This document shows positions 49,791 to 58,798 of a stretch of DNA of 64,000 nucleotides, piece after piece. The notes under the pieces are model-generated. The model saw only the letters and a program-made list of their open reading frames with translations, did not search any database and was not told where the DNA came from. Location: positions 1 through 64,000 of the forward strand of contig JACRHH010000001.1 in NCBI GenBank assembly GCA_016212095.1, in the 5' to 3' direction. Each line of letters starts with the position of its first letter. The stretch's first letter is position 1. The position numbers and the translations under genes are program-made. The DNA is from Nitrospirota bacterium (GTDB lineage: Bacteria > Nitrospirota > Thermodesulfovibrionia > SZUA-242).

Positions 49791-51614
49791 TTACCTTTTT
49801 CCAGCTACCTCTTCGGCAACCATCTCGCCAAATGCGTCAACTGTCATCTCGCCGATGTTCTCGCCGCCGCGCCTGCGCACGTTAACAATTCCCTGCTCAA
49901 CCTCGCGGTCGCCCACGGTAAGCAGATACGGAATCTTGTCCATCGCGGCTATTCTAACCTTGTAGCCGATTTTTTCGTTCGTAACATCCACATCGGCCCG
50001 CACACCTGCGGCTCGAAGCGCCTTCACAACCGAGTTCGCATGATCCGCATGGCGCTCCGCAACGGTCATCACGCGAACCTGCACCGGGCTGAGCCAGACC
50101 GGAAACGCCCCGGCGTAGTGCTCGATGAGCACGCCGAAAAAGCGTTCGAGCGATCCCATCAGCGCCCGGTGAACCATTATCGGGCGGTGTTTCGCGCCGT
50201 CGCTTCCCTGAAACGAGATGTCGAAACGCTCCGGCAGGTTGAAGTCAACCTGAATTGTGGAGCACTGCCATGCCCGGCCAAGCGTGTCTTTCACCTTGAT
50301 GTCGATCTTCGGGCCGTAGAAAACTCCCTCGCCCGGATCGACTTCGTACCTTATGCCGCTTTTTTCGAGCGCCTGACGAAGCGCGTCGGTGGCTGTCTCC
50401 CAATGTTCGAGGTCGCCGACGTACTTTTCGGGCCGCGTGGAAAGATAGACGTCGTAGTTTTCGAAACCGAATGTCTTCAGCACAAACAGCGTGAATTCAA
50501 GCACACGCGAGATTTCATCCTGAATCTGGTCGGGAGCGCAAAATATGTGCGCGTCGTCTTGCGTGAAACCGCGAACGCGAAGCAGGCCGTGAAGCGCGCC
50601 TGAGCGCTCGAAGCGATAGACCGTGCCAAGCTCGCAGTAGCGAATCGGCAGGTCGCGATAGCTTCGCAGGTGCGACTTGTAGATGGCGATATGAAACGGA
50701 CAGTTCATCGGCTTGATCTCGAAAAGCTGGCCCTCGACTTCCATCGGCGCATACATGTTCTCGCGGTAGAAGTCCCAGTGGCCGCTCTGTTTCCAGAGGT
50801 CGAGCCGCGCCATGTGCGGCGTGTAGAGGTTCTGGTAGTCGGCCTTTTCGTGCTCGGCGCGCCAGAAATCCTCGATCACCCGGCGGATGGTCGCGCCTTT
50901 GGGGTGCCAGAGCACAAGGCCGGAGCCGGTTTCGTCGCCGATGCTGAAAAGATCGAGATCCTTGCCAAGTCTGCGGTGGTCGCGGCGCTTCACCTCTTCG
51001 AGGAAATCGAGGTGTTTTTTAAGCGATTCCGCGTCGCCAAACGCAGTGCCGTAGATGCGCTGAAGCATCTTGTTCTTTTCGTCGCCGCGCCAGTACGCGC
51101 CGGCGATGCTTAAAAGCGCGAACGCCTTCACCCTGCCGGTGTGCGGCAGATGCGGCCCGCGGCAGAGATCGGCAAAACCGCCCTCTTCGTAGAGGCTAAC
51201 GGTGTCGTCGGCAATCTCGCGGAGAAGCTCAACCTTATAGATTTCGCCCTTTTCCTCGAACATGCGGATGGCGTCGTCGCGATTCATCACGGCGCGCTTG
51301 AACGGATTGGCCGCCTTGATGATCTGACTCATTCGTTTCTCGATCTTTTTCAGGTCTTCCGGCGTGAACGGCTGGGGGGAATCGAAGTCGTAATAGAAAC
51401 CGTCGGCGGTTGATGGGCCGATGGCGAATCTGGTTCCCGGAAAAAGATCGGCAACCGCGTGGGCCATTATGTGCGAGACGCTATGGCGATAGACCGCAAG
51501 CCCTTCCGGATCGTTGCATGTGAGCGCCCGCCCGCCCTCCGGCATATCGCCGGATGCTTCGCAAACCTGCCCGTTGACTAATATCGCTACGGCGTCTTTT
51601 GGAATATTGCCCAT
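49791..51614 (-). CDS. thrS: Threonyl-tRNA synthetase with truncated TGS domain
   Basis: A 607-residue class II synthetase; typical length is about 640. The first residues (DAVAILVNGQVCEASGDMPE) correspond to the second half of the usual N-terminal TGS domain, and an in-frame TAA upstream shows that the first half is absent. The N2 editing domain is kept (HSVSHIMAHA with the H-x3-H site, CRGPHLPHTG). The catalytic core has CPFHIAIYKSHLRSYRDLP and RVRGFTQDDAHIFC, and the anticodon domain ends the protein. It charges tRNA-Thr. Confidence 0.96.
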   Translation of the reverse strand: MGNIPKDAVAILVNGQVCEASGDMPEGGRALTCNDPEGLAVYRHSVSHIMAHAVADLFPGTRFAIGPSTADGFYYDFDSPQPFTPEDLKKIEKRMSQIIKAANPFKRAVMNRDDAIRMFEEKGEIYKVELLREIADDTVSLYEEGGFADLCRGPHLPHTGRVKAFALLSIAGAYWRGDEKNKMLQRIYGTAFGDAESLKKHLDFLEEVKRRDHRRLGKDLDLFSIGDETGSGLVLWHPKGATIRRVIEDFWRAEHEKADYQNLYTPHMARLDLWKQSGHWDFYRENMYAPMEVEGQLFEIKPMNCPFHIAIYKSHLRSYRDLPIRYCELGTVYRFERSGALHGLLRVRGFTQDDAHIFCAPDQIQDEISRVLEFTLFVLKTFGFENYDVYLSTRPEKYVGDLEHWETATDALRQALEKSGIRYEVDPGEGVFYGPKIDIKVKDTLGRAWQCSTIQVDFNLPERFDISFQGSDGAKHRPIMVHRALMGSLERFFGVLIEHYAGAFPVWLSPVQVRVMTVAERHADHANSVVKALRAAGVRADVDVTNEKIGYKVRIAAMDKIPYLLTVGDREVEQGIVNVRRRGGENIGEMTVDAFGEMVAEEVAGKR

Positions 51615-51648
51615 GTTCGTCCTGTCAGGTTATAACCGTATCAACAGC

Positions 51649-51676
51649 AAAAAGGCATCATCTATCGTGATGCCTT
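51649..51676 (-). terminator. Intrinsic terminator of the tRNA-Val gene
   Basis: On the minus strand AAGGCATCA, a 7-base loop and TGATGCCTT form a 9-bp stem followed by a run of five T. It lies 19 bp past the tRNA CCA end and before thrS, so the tRNA is probably a single-gene unit. Confidence 0.8.
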
Positions 51677-51694
51677 CATAATTAACTAAATAAA

Positions 51695-51769
51695 TGGTAG
51701 GCCCGGGCGGTTTCGAACCGCCGACCTCTACCGTGTCAAGGTAGCGCTCTCCCCCTGAGCTACGAGCCT
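51695..51769 (-). tRNA. tRNA-Val (anticodon GAC)
   Basis: A full 75-nt cloverleaf including an encoded CCA: acceptor AGGCTCG/CGGGCCT, D arm GCTC/GAGC, anticodon stem CTACC/GGTAG with loop TTGACAC (anticodon GAC), T arm GGCGG-TTCGAAA-CCGCC. GAC reads GTC and GTT valine codons. Confidence 0.97.
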
Positions 51770-51787
51770 ACACCTAAGGGATCACAA

Positions 51788-51817
51788 ACAATACAGAAAA
51801 ATACGTGGCGGTGTCAA
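51788..51817 (-). promoter_or_regulatory. Promoter of the tRNA-Val gene
   Basis: On the minus strand TTGACA (51812-51817), an 18-bp spacer and TATTGT (51788-51793) lie 18 bp upstream of the tRNA 5' end. Confidence 0.65.
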
Positions 51818-51850
51818 TACGTACGGGCGGATGCTCTTTATAACGGAACG

Positions 51851-53020
51851 TCAGAAAATATCCGGAGATATAACGTTACCGGCGGTTATGCCGTCGGCAA
51901 GCGCATAATCGCTTCTCACCCTGCAGGCAACAATCCCCTTTATCAGGCTGTCGCTTCCGTAATAATCCTTGAGAGCGCCGAATCCCTTCAGCGAATCCAA
52001 TCCCGGCGTTTCGGTCAGCTTGGCCTCAACCGCTACGAATCTCCCGCCTCTTTCCAGCAGGAAGTCAATTTCATGGCCATCCTTCGTTCTCCAGAAGTAA
52101 AGCGGAGGCGATGTCTCGCCAGCCGACAGCAACGCGGCCAATAGCTGGTTGAAAACATACGTTTCCCAAAGCGCTCCGGCCATGGGAGACCTTGCCGCCT
52201 CGTCCCAAGTTCGCAGTCCTGCCAGATGCGCGGCCAGGCCGGTGTCGAGGAAATACAGCTTCGGCGACTTTGCAAGGCGTTTGCCCAGATTTCGGTGGTA
52301 CGGCTCAAGAATCTGGATTATCCGTGACGCCTGAAGCACGGAGATCCACGATTTAACCGTGTTTGGCGACACTCCGACATCGCGGGAAAGATCGGCAAGG
52401 GAAAGAATTTGCGCCGTGCGCGCGGCGGCAGCGCGGAGGAACCGGCTGAAGTCTCGCAGGCTACCCACGTTTATTATGTTTCTCACATCCCGCTCCAGAT
52501 AGGTTGCGATGTATGATGGAAACCAGTATTCCCGATTGATGGCGGGATCTGAATGAAGCGCCGGATACCCGCCGGAGACGATGTACTCCTCAACCGAGGT
52601 CAACCGGCCAGACCTTGCAAGCTCACCGGCTGAAAGGGGTTGCAGATTGATAATTCCGCAGCGCCCGGCAAGGCTTTCCGAAAGATTGCTCATCAGATTG
52701 AAGTTCTGCGAGCCGGTAATGAGAAATTGTCCGTTTTTCCTTGTGCTGTCAACGGCCATCTTTATGTGCCTGAAGAGGCCCGGCGCGTATTGCGCCTCAT
52801 CGATGATTGCCGGGCATGACAGCGACGAAAGGAAATGCGACGGAGCGTTCTCCGCATCGGCTGCCATTGCCGGATCGTCAAGCGTCACGTAGGAATAATC
52901 CGGAAACATGCGAGCAAGAAGGCTCGTCTTCCCCACCTGCCGTGCGCCGCTTACATATACGACAGGGAACTGCCGCCCATATTCCGCAACCAGCTTTTCG
53001 GAGTCCCGCGCAACCCACAT
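51851..53020 (-). CDS. ATPase of the AAA_14/DUF4143 family
   Basis: A 389-residue protein starting at 53020 (MWVARDSEKLVAEYGRQFPV), the position that matches the family N-terminus; longer frames to 53110 exist. Walker A is VSGARQVGKTSLLARM near residue 25, Walker B is PAIIDEAQY, and sensor 1 is FLITGSQNF. The C-terminal half is the DUF4143 part with a restriction-like tail (FWRTKDGHEIDFLLERGGRF then VAVEAKLT), where E, D and K may be catalytic. Function is unknown; such genes are multicopy and mobile. A broken relative lies at 44606-44803. Confidence 0.9.
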   Translation of the reverse strand: MWVARDSEKLVAEYGRQFPVVYVSGARQVGKTSLLARMFPDYSYVTLDDPAMAADAENAPSHFLSSLSCPAIIDEAQYAPGLFRHIKMAVDSTRKNGQFLITGSQNFNLMSNLSESLAGRCGIINLQPLSAGELARSGRLTSVEEYIVSGGYPALHSDPAINREYWFPSYIATYLERDVRNIINVGSLRDFSRFLRAAAARTAQILSLADLSRDVGVSPNTVKSWISVLQASRIIQILEPYHRNLGKRLAKSPKLYFLDTGLAAHLAGLRTWDEAARSPMAGALWETYVFNQLLAALLSAGETSPPLYFWRTKDGHEIDFLLERGGRFVAVEAKLTETPGLDSLKGFGALKDYYGSDSLIKGIVACRVRSDYALADGITAGNVISPDIF

Positions 53021-53135
53021 GCGGATATTATGCAATTCGATTGCAGAATTGTCCACAGTGTGATCGATCCCTTCTTGACCTCGGCGAATCGCCGGGATTA
53101 TCATCACCAATCCAATTATATATAAGGAGCTTGCC

Positions 53136-54614
53136 GTGGAAGACTACAACGAGGTTATCCGTCAGCGGATAGCCGCTATAGAAGATATGCGTGGCGCGGG
53201 AATAGACCCGTATAGCGGGCAACCGTTCGAGGTAAGCGCCTTCGCCGCCGATCTGGCGAAATCGTACGCCGGTCTTGACGCCGAAGCGCTCGAAGCCGCA
53301 CCGGTTCCGTGTTCCATTGCCGGACGCTTGGTCGGCCTGCGCAGTTTCGGCAAGGCGGCATTCGGGCATGTTCAGGACAGCAGCGGCAAGATTCAGGTTT
53401 TCTTTCAGAAAACCGCGCTTGAGGAGTCCTTCGCGCTGGTGAAAAAACTGAACGTCGGCGACATCGTGGGCGCAAGCGGCACGCTTTTCAGGACAAAGAC
53501 CGGCGAGCTTACCGTTAACGTGGCGTCTTTCCGGCTGCTCACCAAGGCCGTCCGTCCGCTTCCGGAGAAATGGCACGGGCTTACCGATGTCGAAATCCGC
53601 TATCGCCAGAGATACGTTGACCTGATTGTGAACCCGGAAGTGCGCGAAACGTTTAAAACCAGAAGCCGCCTTGTGCGCTCGGTACGCGATTTTCTGGACG
53701 CAAAGGGCTTCATGGAGGTCGAAACCCCGATGATGCAGCCGGTTCCGGGCGGCGCTACTGCCCGTCCGTTCAAGACGCATCATAACGCGCTGGACATCGA
53801 TCTTTTTCTGCGAATCGCGCCTGAGCTTTACTTAAAGCGCCTGCTTGTGGGCGGATTCGAGCGAGTTTATGAAATCAACCGCAACTTCCGCAACGAGGGA
53901 ATTTCCACGCGCCACAACCCGGAATTCACGATGGTGGAGTTTTATATGGCCTATGCCGACTACAAGGGCATGATGGATTTGATGGAGGAGCTTATAACGT
54001 CGGTGGCGCAATCGACCATTGGAACATTGAAATTCACCTGTAACGGCAAGGAGATAGACCTCACGCCGCCGTGGCCGCGCATACGCATGACCGACGCGCT
54101 GCTAAACGCCGGAATGCCGGAAGACGCGCTTAAAGACATGGCGAAGGCAAAGGCGTGGGCGCGTGAGAAGGGAATAGACCTGAAGGGCGCGGCGTCGCTC
54201 GGCAAGGTGCTGGATGAGGTTTTTTCGGAGCTTATCGAGCCGGGCCTGGTCAATCCCACGTTCGTGATCGATCAGCCGGTGGAACTTAGCCCGCTTGCCA
54301 AGCGCAAGCCCGATGAGCCGCATCTTACCGAGCGATTCGAGCTTTTCATCGATTCTCGCGAGCTGGCAAACGCGTTTTCGGAGCTTAACGATCCTTTCGA
54401 CCAGAAGGCGCGTTTCGTGTCGCAGCTTGACGACCGCGAGGCGGGCGACGATGAGGCGCACCTCATGGACGATGATTTCGTTCGCGCACTAGAATACGGA
54501 ATGCCTCCGGCAGCCGGGGCGGGGATAGGCATAGACAGGCTGGCGATGCTGCTAACGGATTCGCCGTCAATACGCGACGTTATCCTGTTTCCGCAGATGA
54601 AGCCGGAAGGGTAA
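53136..54614 (+). CDS. lysS: Lysyl-tRNA synthetase, class II
   Basis: A 492-residue enzyme charging tRNA-Lys. It starts at GTG 53136 behind AAGGAG. The N-terminal OB-fold anticodon domain includes GRLVGLRSFGKAAFGHVQDS. The class II core has RFRNEG-type motif 2 read as NRNFRNEGISTRHNPEFTMV and motif 3 GAGIGIDRLAMLLTDS. The length is normal. Confidence 0.97.
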   Translation: MEDYNEVIRQRIAAIEDMRGAGIDPYSGQPFEVSAFAADLAKSYAGLDAEALEAAPVPCSIAGRLVGLRSFGKAAFGHVQDSSGKIQVFFQKTALEESFALVKKLNVGDIVGASGTLFRTKTGELTVNVASFRLLTKAVRPLPEKWHGLTDVEIRYRQRYVDLIVNPEVRETFKTRSRLVRSVRDFLDAKGFMEVETPMMQPVPGGATARPFKTHHNALDIDLFLRIAPELYLKRLLVGGFERVYEINRNFRNEGISTRHNPEFTMVEFYMAYADYKGMMDLMEELITSVAQSTIGTLKFTCNGKEIDLTPPWPRIRMTDALLNAGMPEDALKDMAKAKAWAREKGIDLKGAASLGKVLDEVFSELIEPGLVNPTFVIDQPVELSPLAKRKPDEPHLTERFELFIDSRELANAFSELNDPFDQKARFVSQLDDREAGDDEAHLMDDDFVRALEYGMPPAAGAGIGIDRLAMLLTDSPSIRDVILFPQMKPEG

Positions 54615-54776
54615 GCGTTATTGGCAGAAAGAGGTCTCAGATAGAAGATTAACGGCCTGTCATACGAGCGATTGAGTAAGCTCATGAGGGAATGGACTAT
54701 GGATCGTTAATTTATCTTTCAGGCAAGATTGGGCTGTCGTATAATCAAGCATTATGAATAAACCGAAAAAGGTGAC

Positions 54777-55260
<484 letters not shown>

Positions 55261-55388
55261 CGTGCCGCTTCACTTCCCCCCCTGCGGCATTATGAATGAA
55301 TGCGGTAAACATAAAACGCCGCTGCCGGTAAAGTCCGAGAATCATGCGCCCCTGCAATCCTAATCGGCATTTATGCGATAATAGCCGC

Positions 55389-56621
55389 GTGAATCTTCCA
55401 TACCAGTTTTTCATCGGCATACGCTATCTTCGGGCCAAGAAGCGGAACCGCACCATTTCGGTGAACACCGCCATTTCCATTGCGGGCGTTGCGCTTGGCG
55501 TGATGGCGCTTGTCACCGTGCTTTCGGTGATGACCGGCTTTCAGGACGATCTGCGCCAGAAGATTCTGGGCGTGAATTCGCATGTTGTCGTCATGCAGTT
55601 CGGCGGCGCGATGGCCGACTACGACCGCGTTGCGCAAATTTCCAGGCTTGCGCCGCATGTTACGGCAGCCGCGCCGTTCGTGCTTGGGCAGGTGATGCTC
55701 AGTTCCGGCGAGAAGGTGCATGGCGTGGTGCTGCGTGGCATCGATCCGGCGCTGGAAGCCAAAACAACAGACATCAGAAAAAACCTTGTCGAGGGCGCGC
55801 TGGAATTTGCGCCGCCGAAGCCTGACGCATTGGCGGGAATGGTGATTGGCCGCGAGCTTGCCAACATGCTGAACGTTCACCTGGGCGACCGCATTAACAC
55901 CATCTCGCCGCTTGGCGCAATGGGGCCGATGGGCATGATTCCGCGCGTGAAGGGTTTTCGCGTGACAGGCATATTCGAGGCCGGGATGTTCGAGTACGAC
56001 GCCAATCTGGCCTATATCGACATCGCATCGGCGCAGGATTTTTTGAACATGCAGGGCCGCGTGACCGCCATCGACATCCGGCTGGACGACGTTTACGCCG
56101 CGCCTGACGTGGCTAAACGCCTGCAAAAAGAGCTTGGCTATCCGTTCTACACCCGCGACTGGATGCAGATGAACAAGAACCTTTTCGCCGCGCTGAAACT
56201 TGAAAAACTGGCGATGTTTCTGATACTTGTGCTGATAATTCTAGTGGCGGCGTTCAATATTGTCGGCACGCTGGTTATGGTTGTGAACGAAAAAAGCCGC
56301 GACATCGCCATTTTGAAAACGATGGGCGCAACGCGCGGCGGCATCATGACGATATTCATCACTCAGGGGCTGGTGGTCGGCATAACCGGCACGATGATGG
56401 GGCTGGCCGGAGGCTACACGCTCTGCCGCGTGCTGGCCGAAACGAAACTTATCTCGCTTCCGGCTGACGTCTATTATCTGAGCCATCTGCCTGTGCGGAT
56501 GAACGCAACGGATTTCATCGCGGTTGCGGCGGCGGCAATTGTCATCAGTTTTATCGCAACGCTCTATCCGTCGTTTCAGGCGGCGCGTCTCGATCCGATC
56601 GAGCCGCTAAGGTATGAGTAG
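55389..56621 (+). CDS. lolC: Lipoprotein-releasing ABC permease, LolC/LolE type
   Basis: A 410-residue inner-membrane protein starting at GTG 55389, which gives the classic opening NLPYQFFIGIRYLRAKKRNR; an ATG at 55344 would add 15 unlikely residues. There are four membrane helices (one after the N-terminus, three after residue 270) and a periplasmic MacB-like domain between. With LolD it extracts lipoproteins from the inner membrane. Only one permease gene is present, so a homodimer is likely, as in many non-enteric bacteria. Confidence 0.92.
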   Translation: MNLPYQFFIGIRYLRAKKRNRTISVNTAISIAGVALGVMALVTVLSVMTGFQDDLRQKILGVNSHVVVMQFGGAMADYDRVAQISRLAPHVTAAAPFVLGQVMLSSGEKVHGVVLRGIDPALEAKTTDIRKNLVEGALEFAPPKPDALAGMVIGRELANMLNVHLGDRINTISPLGAMGPMGMIPRVKGFRVTGIFEAGMFEYDANLAYIDIASAQDFLNMQGRVTAIDIRLDDVYAAPDVAKRLQKELGYPFYTRDWMQMNKNLFAALKLEKLAMFLILVLIILVAAFNIVGTLVMVVNEKSRDIAILKTMGATRGGIMTIFITQGLVVGITGTMMGLAGGYTLCRVLAETKLISLPADVYYLSHLPVRMNATDFIAVAAAAIVISFIATLYPSFQAARLDPIEPLRYE

Positions 56622-56623
56622 GC

Positions 56624-56953
56624 GTGAAAAAACGCAAATCCGGCAAATTTGGCAAATCCGGTGGCGGCAAGCGCTTTCCGGTCTTTCGAAGGGGTAAAGA
56701 CGCCATGTTCAAGTGCCTGAGACGCATCATCTGCCTTCTGATTATCGCCGGAATAGCGGCGGCCTATTTTGCCTTCACAAGCGGCGGCACGAAATTCCGC
56801 TGGTTCGGCAAAAAGACGGAGGAAACCGGCAGGGCCATTCATCAGACCATGGACAAGACAGCCGAGAAGGCCGACGAGGTGAAGAAAACCACGGAGGAAT
56901 CGGTGAAAAAAGTGGATAAATTGAGCAAGGACATAAAGAAAAAGATACCGTGA
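56624..56953 (+). CDS. Small membrane-anchored charged protein between lolC and lolD
   Basis: A 109-residue protein from GTG 56624. The N-terminal 27 residues are very basic and low in complexity (KKRKSGKFGKSGGGKRF), then one membrane helix (about residues 33-51) and a long charged helix (TAEKADEVKKTTEESVKKVD). It could start instead at ATG 56705. It is tightly placed, 2 bp after lolC and overlapping lolD by 4 bp, so it is co-translated with the Lol transporter. No family recognised. Confidence 0.6.
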   Translation: MKKRKSGKFGKSGGGKRFPVFRRGKDAMFKCLRRIICLLIIAGIAAAYFAFTSGGTKFRWFGKKTEETGRAIHQTMDKTAEKADEVKKTTEESVKKVDKLSKDIKKKIP

Positions 56954-57645
56954 TTGAAGCCCGTGATCTGAAAAAATCGTTTGTGATGGGCGGAAGCACC
57001 CTGAATGTGCTTAACGGCGTGAACCTGAGCGTGAAAAAGGGCGAGTTCCTTTGCGTGATGGGGCCGTCCGGCGCCGGAAAATCGACGCTTCTTCACATTC
57101 TTGGGGCGCTCGACCACCCCACTTCCGGGGCCGTCACACTTGCCGGACGCGATGTTTTTACCATAACCGAGAGAGAGCTTCCGGCGTTCCGGAACGCGCA
57201 CATCGGCTTTGTGTTCCAGTTTCACCACCTGCTTACGGAATTCACCGCGCTCGAAAACGTGATGATGCCGCTTCTGGTTGGCAGAAAATCTGCCGCGGAG
57301 GCAAAAAAACGCGCCGAGGCGGAACTGGAGCGGGTTGGGCTTGCAGGCCGGACGCTGCACAAGCCGGGCGAGCTTTCAGGCGGCGAACAGCAGCGCGTTG
57401 CCATTGCAAGGGCGCTGGTCACATCGCCCGATATTGTTCTGGCCGACGAGCCGACCGGCAATCTCGACACCAAAACCGGAAGCGACGTGTTCGACCTGAT
57501 GCGCCGGTTCAACCGCGAGTCTGGAACCACGTTCATCATGGTGACGCACAACGAAACCCTTGCCGCGCGCTGCGACCGGCTTGTGCGCATGGTTGACGGG
57601 ATGATGTCACTAACCAGGATGTCAAAATCAGACACCGTAGGCTAA
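56950..57645 (+). CDS. lolD: Lipoprotein-releasing ABC ATPase LolD with extended end
   Basis: A 231-residue ATPase. Walker A is GPSGAGKST, the signature LSGGEQQRVAIARAL, Walker B IVLADEPTGNLD and the H loop MVTHNE. It hydrolyses ATP to drive lipoprotein release by LolC/E. It starts at GTG overlapping the previous stop. The last 13 residues (SLTRMSKSDTVG) come from inserted DNA: the second copy of the same 99 bp downstream (57935-58033) ends RMVDGMM and stops at once, which is the natural LolD end. Confidence 0.95.
   Translation: MIEARDLKKSFVMGGSTLNVLNGVNLSVKKGEFLCVMGPSGAGKSTLLHILGALDHPTSGAVTLAGRDVFTITERELPAFRNAHIGFVFQFHHLLTEFTALENVMMPLLVGRKSAAEAKKRAEAELERVGLAGRTLHKPGELSGGEQQRVAIARALVTSPDIVLADEPTGNLDTKTGSDVFDLMRRFNRESGTTFIMVTHNETLAARCDRLVRMVDGMMSLTRMSKSDTVG
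57508..57606 (+). repeat. 99-bp direct repeat, copy 1 (inside lolD)
   Basis: Begins TTCAACCGCGAGTCTGG and ends GTTGACGGGATGATG; identical base for base to 57935-58033. It codes the last 33 residues of standard LolD. Confidence 0.95.
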
Positions 57646-57712
57646 TGCCGGTTATAATATAATGGTTCCACTGTTGGAATCGGTGCTATGATTGCAGAAT
57701 TGGGGCAGATAT

Positions 57713-57934
57713 ATGGCAGTAATAGCGATACAAAGACATTTACGGGAAAAACTCGGCGACGAGGCCACGGAAGAGCTTGTTGATGTGCTCACCAGAGTTG
57801 AAAGCGAAGCTCAGAGGAATGTTGCAACCAAGGAAGACATAGCCAATCTGGAGTTGCGTCTTATCAAATGGGTCATAGGAACCGGCATAGGCGTGGTCAC
57901 GTCGATATTTGCACTGCTGAAATTGATGAAATAA
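57713..57934 (+). CDS. DUF1640-type coiled-coil membrane protein, inserted behind lolD
   Basis: A 73-residue protein starting at ATG 57713. After an N-terminal helix (LREKLGDEATEELVDVLTRV) it has NVATKEDIANLELRLIKWVI and a membrane helix to the end, the same design as the protein at 44254-44532 (shared ATK-x-D-x-x-x-LELR then a KW-x-x-G helix). Its stop codon TAA directly touches the second 99-bp repeat. A TATAATATAAT stretch at about 57651 may drive it. Function unknown. Confidence 0.75.
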   Translation: MAVIAIQRHLREKLGDEATEELVDVLTRVESEAQRNVATKEDIANLELRLIKWVIGTGIGVVTSIFALLKLMK

Positions 57935-58036
57935 TTCAACCGCGAGTCTGGAACCACGTTCATCATGGTGACGCACAACGAAACCCTTGCCGCGCGCTGC
58001 GACCGGCTTGTGCGCATGGTTGACGGGATGATGTAA
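57935..58036 (+). pseudogene. 99-bp direct repeat, copy 2: displaced lolD 3' end
   Basis: Identical to 57508-57606 and followed by TAA (58034-58036), so it reads as the last 33 codons plus stop of the original lolD. It has no start and is cut off from the gene by the 328-bp insertion 57607-57934. Complete identity indicates a recent event. Confidence 0.92.
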
Positions 58037-58105
58037 GCTGGGCGCGATTGATTGCGCTTTGTCATATATATGCTTCATATGTTTGCCATGTGATATTATT
58101 AATCC

Positions 58106-58375
58106 ATGATTACCACTGTTACCACGAAGAATATGATCTCCATACCTGTCGAGGTGGGGCGGCGGTTTGGGATCAAACCCGGATGGAAGCTGGACTGGCA
58201 GCCGGTTGAGGGAAAGGATGAAATTGTCGTCCGTATAATTCCGGATCGAGGTGAGCTTGCGCGAAGATTGTGCGGCATGGGAGCGCATTTGTCGCCCGAA
58301 CGTGACATAATCGCGGAACTCGATGATGAACGGGACGCGGAAGACAGCGAACGAAACGGGGACGTGCCGGAATGA
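58106..58375 (+). CDS. AbrB/MazE-type antitoxin
   Basis: An 89-residue protein. The first 45 residues (TTVTTKNMISIPVEVGRRFG then IKPGWKLDWQ) are a SpoVT-AbrB swapped-hairpin DNA-binding domain. The acidic C-terminus (ELDDERDAEDSERNGDVPE) would wrap the toxin. Its stop overlaps the toxin start as ATGA. It begins 69 bp after the displaced lolD end. Confidence 0.88.
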   Translation: MITTVTTKNMISIPVEVGRRFGIKPGWKLDWQPVEGKDEIVVRIIPDRGELARRLCGMGAHLSPERDIIAELDDERDAEDSERNGDVPE

Positions 58376-58782
58376 AAGCTTGTTTGCTGGATACTTCCGC
58401 ATTGCTTGCGCTTTACAGAAATGAGCCGGGAGTTGACCGTGTGTTGCCACTTTTTTCCGACACGGGTATCGTAATGTTGCTTTCGGCGGTATCGATAGCG
58501 GAATTTGCACGGAGACTGCGGGATCTTGGGCTGAGCCGGGAAGATGCCGAAAAAACGCTGGAACTTTATCTCCCGCTTTTTTCCGGCATTGTGCCGGTGG
58601 ATGAAGCGGTTGCGAGAGCCTCTTTGCGCTTACGTGAAAGTGTATCGTCAAGACTGCCGATGGTGGATTCTCTAATCGCAGCCTCGGCGCTAACTCATGG
58701 CGCCAGCCTCGTGCATAAAGACCGGCACATGGCCTCCATACCGCCGGAAGTGCTTTCCACTCTTAATCTCGCCGATCCGTAG
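58372..58782 (+). CDS. PIN-domain toxin, VapC-like
   Basis: A 136-residue ribonuclease-type toxin. The PIN acidic residues are in LLDTSALLALYRNE (Asp7), SIAEFARRL (Glu), PMVDSLIAASAL (Asp) and HKDRHM (Asp). It is paired and coupled with the AbrB-type antitoxin. VapC toxins typically cut initiator tRNA or rRNA; the target here is unknown. Confidence 0.9.
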   Translation: MKACLLDTSALLALYRNEPGVDRVLPLFSDTGIVMLLSAVSIAEFARRLRDLGLSREDAEKTLELYLPLFSGIVPVDEAVARASLRLRESVSSRLPMVDSLIAASALTHGASLVHKDRHMASIPPEVLSTLNLADP

Positions 58783-58798
58783 ACCGACGTTTTCCCCC

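Noticed and set aside
51615-51700. Upstream extension of thrS to restore a full TGS domain
   Set aside because: An in-frame TAA lies before the start, followed by the tRNA terminator, so no extension is possible without a frameshift.
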